From Plantago elongata (lineage: Eukaryota > Streptophyta > Magnoliopsida > Lamiales > Plantaginaceae): a DNA stretch of 28,279 nt. Both the position numbers and the translations under genes were made by a program. Positions within the stretch are counted from its first letter, which is position 1, and each line of letters begins with the position of its first letter. The stretch is taken from assembly GCA_036897095.1 (NCBI GenBank), contig JAYMSP010001851.1, positions 1 to 28,279 on the forward strand, in the 5' to 3' direction. The notes under the pieces were generated by a model that did no database searches, was not told where the DNA came from, and saw only the letters and a program-made list of their open reading frames with translations. Shown here one piece after another: positions 18,418-28,279 of the stretch.

Positions 18418-21400
18418 ATGATGGATTCGACAACGAACGGGGTCGGGGATGAGGTTCATGTGAACGAGAATGGCAGAGTGGGTGGTTCCAAATTGAAGGG
18501 GCCTGGGAGTCTAAGTGCTAAATCTTTAGGGGAAGGAAGCAATAGCAGCAAAGATATGATCTTTCGAGCTGATCAGATTGATTTGAAGAATTTGGATGTG
18601 CAGCTTCAGAAGCATCTCAGCCGTGTTTATTCTAGAGACGTTGAGAATATCCAGAGACCTAATGAAGCATGGGAGATTGATCCTTCCAAGCTGGATATAC
18701 GTTATCTCATCGCTCGGGGGACCTATGGGACTGTTTATCGGGGGACCTATAATAATCAAGATGTTGCAGGTAACTCGCCCTTTGTACTCGAACTTATGCT
18801 TGCTTATGTGTTTTCTTTTATTTGAATTGTGTTAAATTTTTCAAACAATGGAGCCTATTATATGATTTTATCTTTTTATAGCTTTCCGTTCCTCGTAATT
18901 GTTCAGTAATGTGAGAGTGCGCTTTGCCTAAATTGGGGATATGTTTGTCAGATTTGCAACAGCTTTTAGATTTGGTGCGCCTTGCCGTATATTGAAATTG
19001 TTGAACAATATATCAACATTGAGTAATACTACTAACTAACTGCTAGGTCCTTACTTTTTCTTCCTATTTGTTTTTTTTACTTTAGCAGATGCCTTCAATT
19101 TATTTCTCTGAATCCTTTTTTCTTTTCAAAGAGCAATATTTGCTCTGACACATTGAATTGGTTTCAGACAGAGTTGGTTGATCATCCACACTGATTAATG
19201 ATGGAGTAGATAGGAAGGAGCACTCTATGATTTGTTTAGCCAATCCATTAAAGATTCCTAATACTATGTATTTTTCATCGCAAAGGGGCTTACTATATTC
19301 TTACAATAGTTGACTTTTATGTTTAACCAATTAATATGATTCAAGAATATGTGTTCTCTATTGTGTTTGCAATTTCTTTTTTTAATACAATCAATTCTTT
19401 ATGCTCCTTGATTTTGTTGTCGTGGAGAATTGAAATTTATTTTACTTTGTGCAAGAGACTATGATAAATAGTTTCTTTTTTGGAGCATGAAAGTACTTTA
19501 ATTGCAAAGCTTGCTATTGAATAGCAGCTGTTGCAAATTTATTTCTAGGTCAGGTCTTTCCCTTATTTTGTCATGCATTGCCGAATTGTTGTTTTCCGTA
19601 ACAAATGTTGCTGGCTTTTAGTCATAGTTAAAACTGTGTTATTATTTGTTACAGTGAAACTCTTGGATTGGGGAGAGGATGGCATGTCTACAGCTGCTGA
19701 CACTGCTGCACTTAGGGCATCATTTAAGCAGGAGGTAGCGGTTTGGAACAAGCTCGATCACCCAAATGTTACAAGAGTAAGTATCCGAATTCGTCACCTT
19801 TTTATTTTGGCTATTATTTCAATGCAATAAGCCATGCATCTAATGTGGGCACAAATATTTAGAGTGGTATATAGAGAAGTTGTAAAAGTTCTAAGTTGGT
19901 GTTCTTTTTACACTAGGAATGATTAAAGAATAAGATGATGGATGCTGAAGGTGTAAATATGTATTAGTATCTTTTATGAGGATAATGTTTTTATGCCAAG
20001 AATGGAGATGAAGTTTCGGTTTGGACACCCTAATGAAAAACAGGAAACATCTTGCAGGACATTCAGAGCATAAGTTGACACCTTCAATGTTTAGAAATAG
20101 GAAAACAATCCCAGTGTGTATGTAGAGTTTAGATGTTAGAATAGGTAAAAACAACTCTATTCGAGTTGTTCTTCCCCTCCCAATTTTGGCATCAATGAGT
20201 TAGTCCTGATAATGAGAGTGAATATGTGGACAAGAAAAGTTGTTACGTTCACATTTTCTTGAAACATGGGGGCTTCATATCTGGAATATGACATAGTGGA
20301 TTATATCCTGTTAAAACAGTGCGTCTTCTGCAATTGATTAGCGCACTTTGCCATGCATTAAGTTCAAGAGTCAGCGTTTTGTCTATCTTTTGCATGCATG
20401 TTTTTCTCATTAGATCTTGATGATTCCTCATATATGGTTGTTATGGTGACCATATACTAACTAACTAGAACTTAATATGTTCTGTTGGTGATCATATACA
20501 GTTTATTGGTGCTTCCATGGGCACTTCGCAATTCAAAATTCCTTCCAAAAACCCTTCGGAGGGTTACACAAACCTTCCATCGAGGGCATGTTGTGTGGTC
20601 GTGGAGTTTCTTCCTGGAGGGACACTAAAAAACCACTTGTACAAGAACAGGAAGAAGAAGCTTCCCTTTAAAGTTGTGATCCAACTTGCGTTGGATTTGG
20701 CTCGAGGGTGAGTTCTTATACTTTTATTCTCTGAAATTAAAGATCTATGAGGCTACTTGGAGTTATAGTTCATACGTCTTATTTGGTCTTTTGAGAATAT
20801 CTAAGATGATGGAAACGTAGGGAGAAAAATGTGGGCAGGCATCAAATTATGAATTTATTTTGTTTATTTATAAATATTCAAATAGTGCAGAAGAAAACAC
20901 ATTGTAGGTTAGTGTGAATCAATCAGAACGCAATCAATTGAAGACTTAACAAATACTACAAGTCTCAACACACTTTTTCATGATATGGAATTGCAGACTT
21001 AGCTATCTGCATTCGAAGAAGATTGTGCATCGCGATGTGAAGGCTGAAAACATGTTATTAGATACAAATAGATCGCTCAAAATTGCTGATTTTGGCGTCG
21101 CTCGTGTTGAAGCACAAAATCCTAGGGACATGACCGGGGAAACTGGAACCCTTGGCTATATGGCTCCAGAGGTATTTTTATTCACCAAACTCAAATGGCA
21201 GATAATATTAACTTGATATATTTTACTATAGACCAGCTAGGTACATTTATACCGACCATGAATTTATGTCCCTTTGATTTGCAATTTAGGTACTGGACGG
21301 GAAGCCCTATAACAGGAAGTGTGATGTGTACAGTTTTGGAGTCTGCCTATGGGAAATATATTGCTGTGACCTACCTTATATGAATCTTAGCTTTGCTGAA

Positions 21401-21938
21401 GTTTCCTCTGCTGTTGTTAAACAGGTAAACACTTTATAACCTTCATATCACTACCCCTCGAAACTCAAGTAGTGTGCATAGTGAAATTTTACCTTTTGGT
21501 TTCTCTAGGTCAAGATTCGTATTAAACTCTTGTGCCTGAAGGCTGAAACATGAATAGTGACCTGTTTCAGATTTACAGTGGATGGGGGGATCGATTTTAT
21601 GCAACTTGGTCCTCCCAAATGTTGCTCGTTTCATTTGTTAAATTTGTTGGTTGAAGTTAGTTGGTACAGGAATATATAAATGCTGGATTTAGTCCATGAA
21701 AATTGACATTTCCTTGATATTAAATTGGTAGAATTTGCGACCCGACATCCCAAGATGTTGCCCTAGTTCTTGCTCGAGCATCATGAAGAAGTGTTGGGAT
21801 TCCAACCCAGAGAAAAGACCTGAAATGGATGAAGTGGTGAGGCTATTAGAGGCGATTGATACGAGCAAAGGAGGGGGGATGATACCTGAAGATCAAGCTG
21901 GAGGCTGTTTCTGCTTTGCAACCAGTCGCGGACCCTGA
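18418..21938 (+). CDS. Raf-like MAPKKK (ATMRK1-type) serine/threonine kinase
   Basis: Six exons (18418-18769, 19655-19776, 20502-20707, 20997-21171, 21290-21424, 21732-21938) sum to 1197 nt, 398 residues. The N-terminal 85 residues are Ser/Gly-rich, then the conserved ADQIDLKNLDVQLQKHLSRV block leads into the kinase domain: glycine loop ARGTYGTVYRG (99-109, with Ala for the first Gly, also so in the ATMRK1 family as I recall), catalytic Lys119 in VAVK, HRDVKAEN (238-245), DFG (258-260), TGTLGYMAPE (276-285). The C terminus ends GGGMIPEDQAGG then CFCFATSRGP, another hallmark of Arabidopsis ATMRK1 (At3g63260). Raf-like group C kinases are soluble and phosphorylate Ser/Thr, with several linked to stress and stomatal signalling; the substrate is unknown. 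All catalytic residues are present. An ATG at 18421 is an equal start choice. The terminal CFCF cysteines could be lipid-modified (inference). Confidence 0.92.
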
Positions 21939-22866
21939 GAATTTTGTTTCAGTTTTCCCTGATTGCTGATAGTTATGAGAAACATGCTCCTCATTGATCC
22001 AATCTCCTTCCTTGCATAGAATGTTGATACAGGGTATTTAAAGACTTGAAGTCATTTTGAGTGAGATAAACATGCCATGAATGTCATATATTATTATAAA
22101 TTATAGTTATTCCATTACAAATCAATTCTTTCCGGAGTGAAATAATACATGAATGTCATACTTTTACAAACTGTCAGAAGATAAGAAATTTCATCTATTT
22201 ATCCATCTTTCAAAGTTGTAAGTTTTTTCTTTTTTTTTTGGTTTTGTTTTCTTCTATATGTAGCAAATTACACTTGCAATTATTGGAACGTTTTCTTGAT
22301 TTAATAATTTCTTTTTGAGTAAGTATGGTAAAATAAGAGATTTTTGTAATTTATAGGAAAAGATTAGTTTTAGAATAAGAGTGAATTTGTTAAGAAACAA
22401 CTTAGAGACATGAAAACATGAGTTTCTAATATTACAAACTAACTCCAAACAACATAAGTTATTAAAATCCACCCAATTAAAGTCCAACAATTCGTATCTA
22501 GAAAATGGATCCATATATAGAATTATATAATTTGTACTGCAAATTTTCAACTCAAGCTTTCTCTCTCTATAATCCCCTATCTCAACCAAAGGTCAACAAT
22601 ATAGAGAATAAACAACCGATCAAACTTGTTTTCCGATTAAAAAATCGACGATTACATACATACATTGTTATATTATGCAACAAAAACAATCGAAAACAAA
22701 GGTAATCTGATTTGAAACACTTTTTTTCATGTTTCGAATGACAAAATAGCTCAAATCCATATAGATCTGAAAAGTTAAGTTTGAAAAATTGTAAATCTAA
22801 ATCTATTCATCTATATTTTCGTGTTTTGATGGTAACTAATTGATGTTATTGTTGTTTATGTATTTA

Positions 22867-23290
22867 CAAGGTGAAATCATGCTTGCACAATGATCATATA
22901 GTGTTTTTATTCAAAATCTGGCCTCATATATCAACTGAGATGTGGAAAAAAAAACGCTTATATGTTTATAATAGTATGTACTATGTTCTCAAGAATTCTA
23001 TTTTCTTACTGTATTTTCTATGTACTATCTTCTCACCTATATATCATATGTTTTCAGCAATATCTACTACGTTTTATATGAAATGATTGATAAGTAATGT
23101 TGTTGTTGTTCTTCTTTCACAAGGTGATTGTAATAAGGATTTGGCGGTGTATTTAATCAAGATTGACCCCAATCATCAACTCAGATCTGAAAAAGAAAGG
23201 TATATAACGTTTCTATATATGTTCTTTCTTTTATGTGATATGTTCTCAAGAATATTACTTAATGTTGTTGTTGTTGTTGTCTATGAATGT
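22867..23290 (+). repeat. Degenerate duplicated modules
   Basis: Both modules start with ACAAGGTGA. They share TTTA(T/A)TCAA(A/G)AT, an ATCAACT(G/C)AGAT(G/C)TG block, a purine-rich run and TATGTTCTCAAGAAT, about 253 bp apart, and both end near a (TTG)n run. Similarity is partial, so the duplication is old. Confidence 0.5.
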
Positions 23291-23339
23291 TGATCGTGCT
23301 ATAATGATTCAAACCACATGTTTATGATCTTTATTGTTT

Positions 23340-23790
23340 CTATTTCTACTATGATTTCTACATTTTCGATCTATAAAAAGTTATTACTAAACATGTTATA
23401 GTTTTAATTCAACGATCTCTACAGATATTGCTATGTTCTCTGTAATAGTGACTATGATCTCTACAAAAACTACTATATTCTCAAGTTCTATAGTAAACTA
23501 TACTCTCTGCAATTAACTACTATGTTTTATGTTATAATCATTATGATCTTAGACATAAATTCTATAATATCAACTAAAAATAAAATTAAAAGTGATGTAA
23601 TGTATATGATGTTAATGTTATATTCTCTAATATTATTATGAACACTATGATATAAAAAAACTACTATGATATAAATTATATTCTTAATCAAAACAACTAT
23701 GATATAAAAAAAAAAAAACTAATTTGGACTTATGTTTATGATCTCAATTGTAACTACTATGATATAACATATTACTTCTATGATGTTAAT
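23340..23790 (+). repeat. Imperfect CTATGAT array
   Basis: CTATGAT followed by ATA, CTC, TTC or GTT recurs at least seven times (for example near 23349, 23451, 23645, 23663, 23697, 23757, 23777), often preceded by ACTA. Spacing is irregular. It could be low-complexity DNA or subterminal repeats of a transposon. Confidence 0.45.
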
Positions 23791-23897
23791 TGCTCCAATA
23801 GTTATTGTTGAGAACTCAAACAATGACAACGGTGACTAATCGTGATGATTTTGATGTTTGAGACAACTTAAGAGAAAGACATGCAAACAAGGACCTG

Positions 23898-24085
23898 CAC
23901 CAGTTATATAAAAAGCATGCTGCTAAAGTTGGATTCACATTCAAAAGGTGTACAGACATGATGAGAATGCAAAAGTTTATCCGAAGTATTTTATGTGTAG
24001 TCATGTTGAAAAACCAAAAGCAAAACTGCAAACAAATGTTCTAACACCTTCCCAAGTTCACTACAACAATTTAGGGGGTGAGTGA
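23898..24085 (+). pseudogene. FAR1-type DNA-binding-domain remnant
   Basis: From 23898 one frame reads HQLYKKHAAKVGFTFKRCT, which resembles the start of the FAR1 zinc-finger DNA-binding domain (YxxHAxxVGF pattern). After about 23966 a different frame continues with NAKVYPKYFMCSHVEKPKAK, resembling the domain's KYFxCS part. A single-base loss near 23966 would explain the switch. The frame ends at TGA 24083-24085. FAR1 domains occur both in FHY3/FAR1 family transcription factors and in MULE transposases; this fragment is too short to tell which. Its last codons overlap the candidate CACTA terminus at 24059. Confidence 0.45.
24059..24078 (+). mobile_element. Candidate left terminus of a CACTA (En/Spm) element
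   Basis: CACTACAACAATTTAGG begins at 24059, about 0.8 kb upstream of the transposase start and in the same orientation. CACTA elements begin with CACTACAA, as in snapdragon Tam1. The partner inverted repeat and the 3-bp target duplication (expected GTT) would lie beyond the window, so the call rests on one end. The word also falls inside the open frame of the FAR1 remnant and may be chance. Confidence 0.35.
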
Positions 24086-24867
24086 CATAGAATTTAAATG
24101 CTCATTTGAATCTGTCTTCTATCATTTGTCTTTTCCCTACAAATCGCTCACATCCCATTAGTGATGTCCTATGGTTGCTTATGTATATTTCGTGCTGATG
24201 CTGAAATCGAATCTGTCCTCATTTCAGATTTCGTGTTTTCGATTTGAGGCTCCCAAGTACAAGCTCATCACTCCTTCCGTTCTATTTTATCGTCTCAGGG
24301 TAATGTTGCTTCTTTAATAGTAAATTATGGACATATCAGATATCTTCTACATAATAGTTTTTTATTTTAATAATAATCATCTTTTGATTTTGTGGTCATT
24401 GTACTAGTGGTGATTTGTATTATGTGGTTTTTGTATTGTGTGACTGTATTATGTGGTTTCAGAGTAATGTTGCTTGTTACAGAGCTGTCAGTCCTGATAT
24501 ATTGTATGCCTTGTTTATAGAGCTGAATGAGATGTCCATTATAGTAATGGTGTGCTTCTCTAGTACACCTTATCATTTAACCTTCTATTATGTTATGTAT
24601 ATTTTCTCTTTTCTTACCTATATAATACCCTATTCAGTTTTTGGTTATAAGTTCTGACTAATTGCCTTCTTTTACGTTTAGTCTGATAGTTTGTTGGTTT
24701 TATAAGGTGTGCTAAACTCACGGTTACTAGTCTGCTCAACTACTAGTGGGGAGACAAGGGTGAAGGCAAGCTTGGTAAGAATTTTGCCAAGCATTACAAG
24801 TCTTTCACCGATGTCAATTTTTTCCAATCACTCCTCTCACACTGCTTTCTATTTAGTTTATTCATAA
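24086..24867. other. Non-coding stretch upstream of the transposase pseudogene
   Basis: No coding domain is recognised. If 24059 is the element end, this is its subterminal/leader region; TCGTCTCAGGGTAATG near 24289 could be a leader splice site. A repeated phrase (TATTATGTGGTTT near 24418 and again near 24448) is the only repeat noticed. Confidence 0.4.
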
Positions 24868-27800
24868 ATGGAGAAAAGTTGGATTAAAATTCGAAACTGG
24901 ACAAATCCCATTTATATGAATGGGGTTGAGATCTTCCTTGACTTTGTATTCTACGGAAAAGAGGCAAGGGTGAAGTTTAAGTGTCCATGCATTACATGTT
25001 AAAATCTGATAAATCAGAAAAGAAAGACCATGTATGAGCACTTTATAATGCATGGATTTCTTGAAACATATACTAAGTGGGATGAACATGTTGAGGCTGA
25101 AGTTGGTTTGGATGAAGAATGTAATGAAGTCTAGTTGGATGTAGAAGAAGATGATGATGACTTAGATGCTTTGATTGAAGAGGCTGGTTTTTGGGAAGAA
25201 AACTTTGATATTGAAAACTTCCAACACCTGAACAATGGAGAGTTAAATGGGGAAATGGAAAAGATTTTTAACTTATTGTGTGAGGCCAAAAGAGAGCTAT
25301 ATTCGGGCAGCAAATTCACATTATTGTCGTTCATTCTTCGTTTGATGCGAGTTAAGACTACTTATCGCTGGAGCAACAAGTCATTTTCAGTATTGTTGGT
25401 AATTTTAAAAGTGGCCTTGCCGAATTGTAATCTCTTACCAAGCTCGTATAGAGAAGCATTGAAGACAGTTAAACTCTTGGGTTTAGATTATAAGAAGATC
25501 CATGCATGTCCCAATAAGTGCATGCTAGGAAGATGAGAATAAAACCATGTGCAACAAATGTTCACTCCCTAGATACAAGACATATGGTGAAAGTGTTTCT
25601 CGACAAGTTCCTGTAAATGTTTCAGGTATTTTCCATTGACTCCATGATTGCAATGATTGTACATATGTTATGAACAACACCTCTAATGAGGTGGCATGAA
25701 GATGAGCGAATAAAGGATGGGGTACAAAGACACCCAGCAGACTCTCTTGCTAGGAAAACATTTGATGAACGAAATCATCTATTTGCTAGTGAAGTTCGTA
25801 ATGTAAGTCTTAGGTTGGCAACTGATGGATTTAATCCATTCAAATCAAGGAGTGTTTCTCACAGCATTTGGCCTATAATTCTTATTCCTTACAATGTTTC
25901 ACCTGGTATGTGCATGAGTCAAGACAATTTCATAATGTCTATATTGATTGACGGTCCTAGTGGCCCAGGTAATGATATTGACATTTACATACAACCTCTA
26001 ATTGAGGAGCTTCTAGATCTGTGTGATGGAGTGCGTACATATGATGTGTCTAGAAAGGAAGTGTTTACTATGCGAGTTGGACTTTTGTGGACCATTTCAG
26101 ATCTTCCGGGTTATGATATGTTGTCGGGTTGGAATACTAAGACTGAATTTGGGTGTGTTGTTTGTGGGCTGGACACTGACTCTAAATGGTTGAAAATATT
26201 GTTTTAGGGGCATCATAGGTTTTTGCCTGAAGATCACAAGTGTAGGATGAAGTATCGATCTTTTGACGGGAAATTAGAATTAGGTAAGAAGCCTAAAAGA
26301 GTTTGTGGGGATGATCTATTGCATGTGCTAGAAGATGTGGTTACCGAATACGGTAAGAGTTTAACATTACCTCTAAAGAAGAGGAGAGAGCTAAACATCA
26401 GTAATGGTAACTTCAAAAAGGTTACCATTTTACATATCTTACCTTATTGGAAAGATAATCATGTCCCATATAATTTTGATATCATGCACGTACAAAATAA
26501 CGTGTGTCATAATATCTTATACACCATTTTGGATGTCAAGGGCAAAACAAAAGACAATCTGAAACCTCACTTGGACCTGCAGCATATGGGGATTAGAAAG
26601 GCACTTCATCCACAGCCGCGTGGTCACAAGAAAGCTTATTTACCGCCGGCCACTTTTTCCATGTCCAAGAAAGACAAACAAATTTTCTTGGCGGTTCTAA
26701 GAAATGCCAAAATGCCCAATGATTTTGCATCTAATATTTCGAGAAATGTTACAAATGATAGTTTGAAATTTTCTAGACTCAAAAGCCATGATTTCCATGT
26801 AATTATGGAACTGATAATGCCTATTGTTGTGAGACGATGTATGCCGAAAAATGTTACAACAGTTTTGATAGAGCTAGGCAACATCTTCAAGCAATTGTAC
26901 TCGAAAACAAACCGTTCAAGTGACTTTGAAGCACTTGAAGATAGAATTGCATTGACTCTTTGCCACCTTGAAATAATATTTCCACCATCCTTCTTTGATT
27001 TAATGGAACACTTGTCAATTCACTTGGCTGAGGAAGCTAAAGTTGCTGGACCGGTACAATAGCGTTCAATGTGGGCGATAGAAAGGTATATGCAATTTTA
27101 ATTTCTTATATATGTCTTATGTATACTGTACAATCTGTTTTGTATGTTACTATAATTATTTCATGTAGGTATTGGTATACACTTAAGGATTTTGTGCGCT
27201 CTAGAAGTCATCCTTGTGGATCAGGTGCTGAAAGATGTTTATATACAGAGCGCATGAGATTTTATTCTCGATTTTTGGTTCATCGCAAGTCAATTGGTAC
27301 TTCGAAGAGAAATTATGAAGGATATGATAATATTTGCAAAGGAGAAGGCCAAAGTATTGGAGCTGTAATGATAAATTGCTTGGAGAATACATCGTTAATC
27401 CATGCACATCGATATGTCCTTGAGAATTTAGACTCTCTTAAAAGTTTTCGAGAGTAAGTACTTTTTCTTTCTAAGTTTTTTCTAGCTTGTTGTTCATTCA
27501 AATTAGTGTGTTTGCCTGAGTATTTTAATTGTCTTTTAATATTTAGATTTGTATTGTTTTTAATTGTCTTTTCATATTCATATTTTGTATTGTTTTTCAT
27601 TCTACTGATGTGTACAATCAACTAATCAAACCCCACGGTCCAAAAGTTACTTTTGATTGTAGAGTAATCAACTAAGTGCAAGTTTGCTTAACTTATTGCA
27701 AGGTTGAAGAATGAGTAAACATTTGCTGCCACATATGTTTCATAATTGTTCCATTATGATGTTGGGATTTCTGGAAATGGGAAAGTTCTTTTAGAGGTAC

Positions 27801-28039
27801 AAATTGTTTTGTGTTCCTAATGTTTGTCGTATGCTTGTAAACTGGAGTAATACTTTGGCCTACTTTCATTTATGTAAAACTGATGTATGCATAACCATCA
27901 CATGATGCTGCAACTAATTGAGCTTATTTGTATGTATAGAGATCACCTGGAGGTTTTGAGAAGGGGTAACCCCAAGGCTAAACAATATTCGAGACAAAAA
28001 TCTCATAGTGCAACATTTCACCAATTGCTCAAGAAAAGA
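24868..28039 (+). pseudogene. CACTA/En-Spm TNP2-type transposase, decayed
   Basis: The start at 24868 (MEKSWIKIRNWTNPIYMNGV) and CPCITC match the N-terminal transposase-associated domain. Next comes an acidic stretch, then GLDYKKIHACPNKCML. The central Transposase_21 region (25686-26207) shows RWHEDERIKDGVQRHPADS, LIDGPSGPGND and IQPLIEELLDLCDGVRTYD. A DUF4218-like part follows (HVQNNVCHNI; FFDLMEHLSIHLAEEAKVAG). An intron fits at 27086-27168 and another at about 27452-27939, with final recognisable exon 27940-28039 (DHLEVLRRGN, HSATFHQLLKK). Lesions: TAA at 25000, TAG at 25132, a short deletion/frameshift near 25529, several stops with a frame change at 25650-25685, TAG at 26205, TAG at 27060. 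The product cut and pasted DNA as the element's transposase; this copy cannot encode it. Confidence 0.85.
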
Positions 28040-28279
28040 GTATGCTGCTATAATTGTTAGTTCCAGTGTGTAACAATCGAACATAACAGAATGTAAATAA
28101 AACAAACCGCCTTTCGTAAGAATAATCCGAGGCCTGTGCTTGCACAGTTTCCTTAAAACAATTACGCCCCCTCACCTATGGTGCTTTGAGGATTCACTGC
28201 ACGCTTGTTTCCCAGGATACAACGGTCGAAACCCAACAGGTAAGCTGCACTGCTTAGCTGTTCTGGTGAACTTAGATTA
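28040..28279. other. Unassigned sequence after loss of transposase similarity
   Basis: From about 28040 the transposase similarity stops. The sequence becomes GC-richer with words such as GCCTTTCGTAAGAATAATCC and ATTACGCCCCCTCACC. It may be the LTR of another retroelement inserted in the CACTA copy (a TGTTAG start at 28055 is possible), but this is not established. It runs off the window. Confidence 0.35.

Larger units (their letters stand above)
21939..23897. other. Gene-free AT-rich region with degenerate repeats
   Basis: This begins with the kinase 3' flank. From about 22860 the DNA is repetitive: two related modules (about 22867-22990 and 23120-23245), then an imperfect array of CTATGAT-containing words at about 23340-23790. 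No intact gene is supported. It looks like transposon-derived sequence next to the elements downstream. Confidence 0.5.

Noticed and set aside
24868..27085. In-frame stops in the transposase as recoding or an unusual genetic code
   Set aside because: Neighbouring host genes use the standard code with TAA/TAG/TGA as stops, and true frameshifts are also present, so decay is the simpler reading.
1..28279. CRISPR arrays, rRNA, intact tRNA genes, bacterial-style operons
   Set aside because: None was seen. The intron structure, TATA boxes and protein families are those of a plant nuclear genome; the tandem repeats present are coding, intronic or transposon-like.

Overview
The window is nuclear DNA of a eudicot plant. 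Its genes carry GT-AG introns (and one GC-AG intron) in AT-rich flanks with TATA boxes, and its protein families are plant ones: GPI-anchored lipid transfer proteins, a type I MADS-box factor, an SDE3-type silencing helicase, a Raf-like MAPKKK and TNP2-type CACTA transposase remains. The species cannot be fixed from the sequence. An asterid would fit but is only a guess. All gene models were spliced by hand; exon lengths sum to whole codons in every intact model.

Layout. 1-1050: AT-rich flank with a GC-rich, hairpin-containing block and a tRNA/SINE-like patch. 1167-9072: four plus-strand LTPG-like genes (1167-2302, 3662-4420, 4849-5481, 7104-9072). Each has its first intron in phase 1 just after the last cysteine of the eight-cysteine domain, so they look like an old tandem family. 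A minus-strand, intronless type I (M-alpha, AGL62-like) MADS gene (5891-6706) sits between the third and fourth LTPG and shares a short divergent promoter with the fourth. 9604-14707 (minus): an SDE3/MOV10-type SF1 helicase with a non-coding 5' exon near 15.6-15.7 kb. Its last exon encodes a very long tryptophan/glycine-repeat tail, a likely ARGONAUTE hook. 15.7-17.65 kb: AT-rich intergenic DNA. 18418-21938 (plus): a complete six-exon Raf-like kinase of the ATMRK1 type. 21.9-28.3 kb: transposon-rich ground with degenerate repeats, a FAR1-type DNA-binding-domain remnant and a decayed CACTA (En/Spm) transposase pseudogene. The transposase similarity ends at about 28040, where unrelated sequence begins.

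Functional reading. The genes do not form a pathway. The LTPG array is a cell-surface lipid/cuticle family, the MADS gene belongs to a class linked to female gametophyte and endosperm development, the helicase acts in RNA silencing and the kinase in cytosolic signalling. The most notable feature is the helicase tail: about 480 residues of two distinct tandem repeat classes (about 14 and exactly 62 residues), with at least 15 WG and 4 GW dipeptides. No clearly new multi-gene system was found.
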